Below are positions 5,338 to 8,976 of a stretch of 8,976 nucleotides of DNA, one piece after another. Every line of letters starts with the position of its first letter. The stretch's first letter is position 1. The notes under the pieces were generated by a model. The model searched no databases. It was given only the letters and a program-made list of their open reading frames with translations, and was not told the origin of the DNA. A program made the translations under genes and the position numbers. Source of the stretch: Bacteroidales bacterium (GTDB lineage Bacteria > Bacteroidota > Bacteroidia > Bacteroidales > JAAUTT01); contig JAAUTT010000129.1 in the NCBI GenBank assembly GCA_012031335.1, forward strand, positions 1 through 8,976, in the 5' to 3' direction.

Positions 5338-7730
5338 CTATTCGTATTTTAAAATATCAGCGGCATTAGTGCGCACAGATTTCAGTATATGATAACTAAT
5401 AGTTATCGTAGCAATAATCAGAATGATTGTGGTTCCCGCTAAAAACTCCCATACCTGATAGGATATTTATGTGCCCCCGGAAGATCCAAATAAAATGTAA
5501 TAAGCTGCGGGCCATGCTATAATATTCGCAATTAAAAGCAACCATATAAACTCGGAACATAATTTCATATATAGGTTTTGGACTGAAAAGCCTAAAACTT
5601 TCCTTATTCCCACTTCCTTCATTTTTTTGCGGGCAAAAAACATCACCAGACCAAATAACCCAGCCGATGAGATTATAATTGAAAGAACAGCGAAAAATAC
5701 GCTTATATTCCTTATCACTTTCCAGGCTTTATTTGCATTTTCATCCCTGATAATGGTTTGAATATGGGTAAATTCAAACGCGTCTTCAGGAAAAAGTTCC
5801 ATAAACTCTTTTTTAATTACATGCATAGCTTTTGTATGATTTCCTGGTGCGGTTTGAATGGAATAGACACCGTTGAGATTTATGGTATCGGAGTATAATC
5901 TGTACCAGTGAGGTTCTACGGGATTATGCATGGATTGTGCAATATAATCTTTAATCACGCCTATTACTTCAAATTTCTTTTTTCCATAAATCAGACTTTT
6001 TCCGATGGGTTCCTCCCAACCAAAGATTTTTACTGCAGCTTCGTTGATAACGCATTTTTCAATGTCGTTTGGAAATTCTTTCGAAAAATTTCGACCTTTT
6101 ACGATCGGTATATCATAAGTTGAAAAGAAATCATGTGTAATCCTGTATCTTCTGAAAAAGACCTTTTCATCACTTTTGTTTTCCTCCCAGTTCAAGTCGT
6201 CCCCTCCGGGAATTATAAATGGAATGTAATCCGAAAAACATACACTTTTTTATCTCCGAATGTTTTAACAGACTTTCTTTTATTGGCTCAAATGAACCTT
6301 TCTTTGAAGTTTCAATATTGGCATATACCACATTTTTGAGTTAAATCCAAGATTATCTGATACCATGTACTGTGTTTGCCTGTATATGATAAAGCTAACG
6401 ATTAGAAGAAACAATGAAATTGAAAATTGAAGGGTCACTAAGATTTTCTTCAAACCAATAGATCCTCTTTTTCGGCCAGGACTTTTTCCTTAAGAGCACG
6501 GATAGGGTTAAACGAAGAAATTACATATGCGGGATATAGTCCTGATATAACTCCGGTAAACAGGGATACGGCTATTACCATGATGATAATTAATGGGGAA
6601 GAAAGCACGTTTGTTGTTATTCCAACGCCTAAAAATCCGCTTGCTCCAATTACCATATTAAAAACCGGAAGAATGGCCTGGGCAGCAACTATTCCCATTA
6701 AACCAGCAATAAAAGAGATAAATACCGATTCGAAAAGAAATTGTTTGTATAAATTATTTTTTGAAAAGCCTAAGGTTTTTTTAATGCCAATTTCTTTTAA
6801 CCTGCTGGTTCCTTTTGCTGTTTGGAGATTAATATAATTTATAGATGATAATAATAGTATTAATATAGCTAAAAATGAAAGCATTATTAAAATTATAGAT
6901 AAATCTTTTTGATAATACGGATTAATATGAAGTTGATACAGAGGGCGTAAGTATGGGTGATGTTCCGGTCGATAATCCTTGAGAGCATTGTATATTTTTG
7001 TATCAATTACCTCGGGATTAATATTAGGTTTTAAGAGTACATAAATATTAAAAGAATATGATTTATAGGCAGATTCGAAATCTTTCCACCCGGTTATGGC
7101 TGTAAACGTATTTATTGGAACCAGATAGTTAGGTAACCAATTTGAATTTAGAGGTAAGTCTTCATAAATTCCCTTTACTGTGAATGTTACTTTATTTTCT
7201 CCGTAAACAGGTTTTCCCATGGCATTTCCGTCTTTGAAAAGTTTTTTGGCAACTGATTTCGAAAGCACAATTGAAAATGGTTCTTCCAATGCTTTTTTAG
7301 GATCGCCCTCAAGGAAATGAAAGGTAAAAATATCGAATACAGTAGGATCGGCATAGTAACCCCAACGTACTTTGATCTGATTTTTACGGTCCAGTGAAAG
7401 GAATACCCCATCTTTATTATTATCCCCAACATCATGAATAAGAGCAATCTTTTCGATTTCGGGAAGAGTGGTGAGCTCATGTCTGCTTAAAGCAGCTGTT
7501 GTACTAGCGGTATGTTTAATTACATTTTCAGGCTGATCCATAAAAAGCTGGAGGCGGTAAATTCTGTCGAAGTTCTTATTATGTTTATCCCAGTTTAACT
7601 CACCGTAAATAAAAAGACTTATTAAAATGAAAGTAGCAAAGCCAACAATAAGATTTAAAAAGTTAATGGAGGATAAGAATTTCTCTTTCTGAATATTTCT
7701 TAATGCTATAATAAAAAATTGTTTAATCAT
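5338..7730 (-). CDS. FtsX/MacB-type ABC transporter permease (repaired span)
   Basis: Inner-membrane subunit of a MacB-like exporter, probably using ATP hydrolysis by its partner to move a lipid, peptide or toxic compound out of the membrane or periplasm; the substrate is unknown. Repaired length is about 797 residues, normal for the duplicated Bacteroidota form: two halves, each with a MacB_PCD periplasmic domain and an FtsX domain, eight helices in all. Shifts lie in T runs 6468-6472 and 6333-6337 (a base short), in A run 6234-6238 (a base long), and as a compensating pair near 5488-5495 and 5464-5470 around a false stop at 5467. The true end is NAADILKYE with TAG at 5338, the usual ending of this family. 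It starts 17 bases after the ATPase stop. Confidence 0.8.
5467..6195 (-). CDS. Permease fragment 2: C-terminal half
   Basis: Second MacB_PCD domain (FFSTYDIPIVKGRNFSKEF; CVINEAAVKIFGWEEPIGK) and FtsX helices 6 and 7 (NISVFFAVLSIIISSAGLFG; WLLLIANIIAWPAAYYIL), with coupling loop EVGIRKVLGFSVQNLYMKL. The apparent stop at 5467 is inside the gene: the same frame resumes at YQVWEFLAGTTIIL and runs to NAADILKYE at 5338. The second half's first helix (LVTLQFSISLFLLIVSFIIY) lies upstream at about 6390-6450 in a shifted frame. Confidence 0.7.
   Translation of the reverse strand: MNWEENKSDEKVFFRRYRITHDFFSTYDIPIVKGRNFSKEFPNDIEKCVINEAAVKIFGWEEPIGKSLIYGKKKFEVIGVIKDYIAQSMHNPVEPHWYRLYSDTINLNGVYSIQTAPGNHTKAMHVIKKEFMELFPEDAFEFTHIQTIIRDENANKAWKVIRNISVFFAVLSIIISSAGLFGLVMFFARKKMKEVGIRKVLGFSVQNLYMKLCSEFIWLLLIANIIAWPAAYYILFGSSGGT
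6450..7730 (-). CDS. Permease fragment 1: N-terminal half
   Basis: ATG at 7730 (MIKQFFIIALRNIQKEK). Helix 1 lies at about residues 22-43, then a periplasmic MacB_PCD domain at about 45-275 (GELNWDKHNKNFDRIYRL; VFDIFTFHFLEGDP; IVLSKSVAKKLF). Helices 2-4 are at about 278-300, 333-356 and 378-404. The cytoplasmic coupling loop EIGIKKTLGFSKNNLYKQF is the typical FtsX loop that contacts the ATPase. The frame ends falsely at EKEDLLV; one more base gives EKRGSIGLKKILVTLQFS, the start of the second half. Confidence 0.75.
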   Translation of the reverse strand: MIKQFFIIALRNIQKEKFLSSINFLNLIVGFATFILISLFIYGELNWDKHNKNFDRIYRLQLFMDQPENVIKHTASTTAALSRHELTTLPEIEKIALIHDVGDNNKDGVFLSLDRKNQIKVRWGYYADPTVFDIFTFHFLEGDPKKALEEPFSIVLSKSVAKKLFKDGNAMGKPVYGENKVTFTVKGIYEDLPLNSNWLPNYLVPINTFTAITGWKDFESAYKSYSFNIYVLLKPNINPEVIDTKIYNALKDYRPEHHPYLRPLYQLHINPYYQKDLSIILIMLSFLAILILLLSSINYINLQTAKGTSRLKEIGIKKTLGFSKNNLYKQFLFESVFISFIAGLMGIVAAQAILPVFNMVIGASGFLGVGITTNVLSSPLIIIMVIAVSLFTGVISGLYPAYVISSFNPIRALKEKVLAEKEDLLV

Positions 7731-7747
7731 TTCAGTTTTATTTATTG

Positions 7748-8230
7748 TTAAATAAACTTTTCGATATTCTGAGCCAGGATATGTCCATCGAAAAGATGCA
7801 TTACCCTGTGAGCCCTTTCGGAGTGAGATGGGGAGTGGGTTACCATTACAATGGTGGTGCCTTCCTGGTTTAGTTTTTCAAGTAATTGCATTACCTGTTC
7901 TCCATTTGCGGAATCAAGGTTACCTGTGGGTTCATCGGCAAGGAGTAATTTGGGATTTGTAATTACTGCTCTTGCAACTGCAACTCTTTGTTGTTGACCT
8001 CCCGAAAGTTGTTGGGGGAAATGATGCCTTCTGTGTCCTATTTGCATCTTTTCCATAATATCATCAACTTTTTTCTTTCGTTCAGAGCTCTTAACTCTTA
8101 ATGCAAGTAATGGGAGTTCAATATTTTCATATACATTTAATTCATCTATCAGGTTAAAACTTTGGAAAATAAAACCAATGTTTGCCTTTTCGAATCTCAG
8201 TTCGCTGGTTTTCTTTATACCTGGAAACAT
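7748..8230 (-). CDS. ATPase fragment: Q-loop to C-terminus
   Basis: Open frame with the Q-loop, signature, Walker B and H-loop. The apparent start MFPGIKKTSEL is out-of-frame sequence overlapping the first fragment; family-like sequence begins at about KANIGFIFQ. It ends HILAQNIEKFI. Confidence 0.7.
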   Translation of the reverse strand: MFPGIKKTSELRFEKANIGFIFQSFNLIDELNVYENIELPLLALRVKSSERKKKVDDIMEKMQIGHRRHHFPQQLSGGQQQRVAVARAVITNPKLLLADEPTGNLDSANGEQVMQLLEKLNQEGTTIVMVTHSPSHSERAHRVMHLFDGHILAQNIEKFI

Positions 8231-8432
8231 CCAGACCGTCGAAAATATAATTCCCCGAGGTTGGACTGTCGAGTAATCCTATAATATTTAACAATGTTGA
8301 TTTTCCGCATCCCGATGGTCCCATTATTGCCAGAAACTCCCCTTTTTTTACTTCAAAGTTTAGGGTATTGAGCGCAGTTGTTTCAATTTCTTCGGTCCTG
8401 AAAATTTTTGATAGGTTTATTGATTTAATCAT
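7748..8432 (-). CDS. ABC transporter ATP-binding protein, MacB/LolD type (one frameshift)
   Basis: The cytoplasmic ATPase that powers the adjacent permease. Repaired length is about 227 residues, normal for the family. Motifs in order: Walker A GPSGCGKST, Q-loop FIFQSFNL, signature LSGGQQQRVAVARA, Walker B LLLADEPT, D-loop GNLDS and H-loop VTHSP. One extra base in the T run at 8187-8190 (plus strand) splits it; removing it joins NQRTEIRK to ANIGFIFQSFNL. I take ATG 8432 (MIKSINLSKIFRTEEIETTA), because homologues begin there; the longer in-frame start at 8468 adds a residue stretch (MATLPANKKISI) without family support. Likely an operon with the permease. No TAnnTTTG element is seen upstream, so control may come from the divergent regulator. 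Confidence 0.88.
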
Positions 8433-8468
8433 AATACTTATTTTTTTATTTGCTGGAAGTGTTGCCAT
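8154..8468 (-). CDS. ATPase fragment: N-terminus with Walker A
   Basis: Open frame carrying Walker A (GPSGCGKSTLLNIIGLLD) and the A-loop region. Sequence is family-like up to about NQRTEIRKG; the last residues (KHWFYFPKF) are an out-of-frame reading. The true start is probably internal, at 8432. Confidence 0.7.
   Translation of the reverse strand: MATLPANKKISIMIKSINLSKIFRTEEIETTALNTLNFEVKKGEFLAIMGPSGCGKSTLLNIIGLLDSPTSGNYIFDGLDVSRYKENQRTEIRKGKHWFYFPKF
8449..8467 (-). promoter_or_regulatory. Weak candidate sigma-54 promoter of the ABC operon
   Basis: Minus strand TGGCAACACTTCCAGCA resembles the sigma-54 -24/-12 pattern TGGCAC-N5-TTGCA, but the GG-to-GC spacing is 11, not 10, and the -12 part is poor. 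An error of one base, common here, would correct the spacing. It would place the transcript start only about 8 bases before ATG 8432, which counts against it. Confidence 0.2.
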
Positions 8469-8530
8469 TATTATACCATTAATTTTAATTGCTGAATATC
8501 AATACCGTATTAATTTTATTATCTTATTAT

Positions 8531-8547
8531 TGTAAAATAATTTTACA
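8531..8547. promoter_or_regulatory. Palindromic operator candidate, site 1
   Basis: TGTAAAATAATTTTACA is a perfect 8-1-8 palindrome in the spacer between the divergent ABC operon and the NtrC-type regulator. It lies about 65-80 bases upstream of the candidate sigma-54 site, a usual enhancer distance. What binds it is inference; the adjacent regulator is the obvious candidate. Confidence 0.45.
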
Positions 8548-8553
8548 TAAAAC

Positions 8554-8570
8554 CGTAAAGGAATTTTACA
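8554..8570. promoter_or_regulatory. Palindromic operator candidate, site 2
   Basis: CGTAAAGGAATTTTACA differs from site 1 at only three of 17 positions, keeping GTAAA and ATTTTACA. The centres are 23 bp apart, roughly two helical turns, so two dimers could bind side by side. It lies 42 bases before the regulator's ATG, so autoregulation is possible. Confidence 0.4.
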
Positions 8571-8611
8571 GATTTTGTAATATTAACTTTTCAACTGCCT
8601 AAAATTAACAT

Positions 8612-8976
8612 ATGGCAAAGCAGGGTAAAATTTTTAATTGCCGACGATAATAAAAATATCCTACAGGCGCTCTTTCTATTTTTACAATTTGAATTTGAAT
8701 TGGTGCATTTGGTATCTTCAACCAATAATCTTATTCAGGATCTCGGAAAAAGCGATTTCGATCTGGTTTTACTGGATATGAATTTTCGGACTGGTCAGAA
8801 TAACGGGTAACGAGGGTTTGTTCTGGCTACGCGAAATCAAGCAGAAATTTCCTGATGTTGAAGTTGTAATGATAACAGCTTATGGCGATGTAAACCTCGC
8901 GGTTTCGGCATTAAAGGAAGGTGCTGCCGATTTTGTTCTGAAGCCCTGGGATAACGACAAGCTTTTGGCAACGCTT
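8612..8976 (+). CDS. NtrC-family response regulator (sigma-54 activator), 3' truncated by the window, two frameshifts
   Basis: Only the receiver domain is in the window (about 121 residues). It starts ATG 8612 (MAKQGKILIADDNKNIL) after removal of one T in the 8631-8635 run; a second extra base in 8805-8807 (GGG) must go to give QNNGNEGLFWLREIKQKF. Key residues: acidic pair in IADDN, phosphoacceptor Asp in LVLLDMNF (codon 8775-8777), Thr in MITAYGD, Lys in VLKPW. The LLDMNF, NGNEGLFWL and ITAYGDVNLAV stretches are characteristic of Bacteroidota NtrC-type regulators, which continue into an AAA+ sigma-54-interaction domain and a Fis-type HTH; those parts lie beyond the window and are inferred. 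It is divergent from the ABC exporter and probably controls it. Confidence 0.8.

Noticed and set aside
5908..6339. Two plus-strand frames of about 70 residues
   Set aside because: Antisense to the second permease half; no start signals or recognisable domain.
6580..6837. Plus-strand frame of 85 residues
   Set aside because: Antisense to FtsX helices of the permease; its hydrophobic composition mirrors the opposite strand.
7187..7480. Minus-strand frame of 97 residues
   Set aside because: Shadow of the periplasmic domain of the permease, which is continuous in its own frame here.
8433..8468. Longer start of the ATPase at 8468
   Set aside because: Adds residues that homologues lack; the MIK start at 8432 fits the family.

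Overview
The window looks like a Bacteroidota chromosome, perhaps near Bacteroidales/Marinilabiliales. The DNA is AT-rich. It carries a DUF4271 membrane protein (a family I know only from Bacteroidota), a hybrid TPR sensor histidine kinase, an eight-helix FtsX/MacB-type permease, and two TATCTTTG elements that fit the phylum's TAnnTTTG -7 promoter consensus. No RNA genes, insertion sequences or CRISPR arrays were seen.

Layout, right to left on the minus strand: an ABC exporter operon (ATPase 8432-7748, permease 7730-5338) ends at a strong hairpin (5283-5317). A probable promoter (5212-5238) then drives a three-gene unit: a hybrid TPR/PAS histidine kinase (about 5152-2175), dtd (2178-1727) and a MazG-type pyrophosphohydrolase (1727-1398). 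These are joined by ATGA and TAATG overlaps. Another promoter-like element (1337-1344) precedes a DUF4271 gene (1314 downward). On the plus strand, an NtrC-type response regulator starts at 8612, diverges from the ABC operon and runs off the window. A weak plus-strand coding frame (32-191) lies opposite the DUF4271 3' end.

The most important caution is that every multi-domain gene is split by one-base frameshifts, about 15 in 9 kb. Most lie in runs of A or T, and the reconstructed proteins keep all key motifs in order. I read this as uncorrected sequencing or assembly error, not gene decay. Only the MazG-type gene is fully open. Gene entries below give the repaired span; fragment entries give the frames as they stand.

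Functionally, the right half suggests an envelope ABC exporter controlled by a divergent sigma-54-type regulator. The roughly 180-bp divergent spacer holds two copies of a 17-bp palindrome 23 bp apart and no obvious TAnnTTTG promoter. The middle unit couples an apparently envelope-sensing phosphorelay kinase to two quality-control enzymes (D-aminoacyl-tRNA deacylase and NTP pyrophosphohydrolase). I found nothing that I would call a wholly new system. The tandem operator, the kinase-dtd-mazG coupling and the odd 3' end of the DUF4271 gene are the points worth following.
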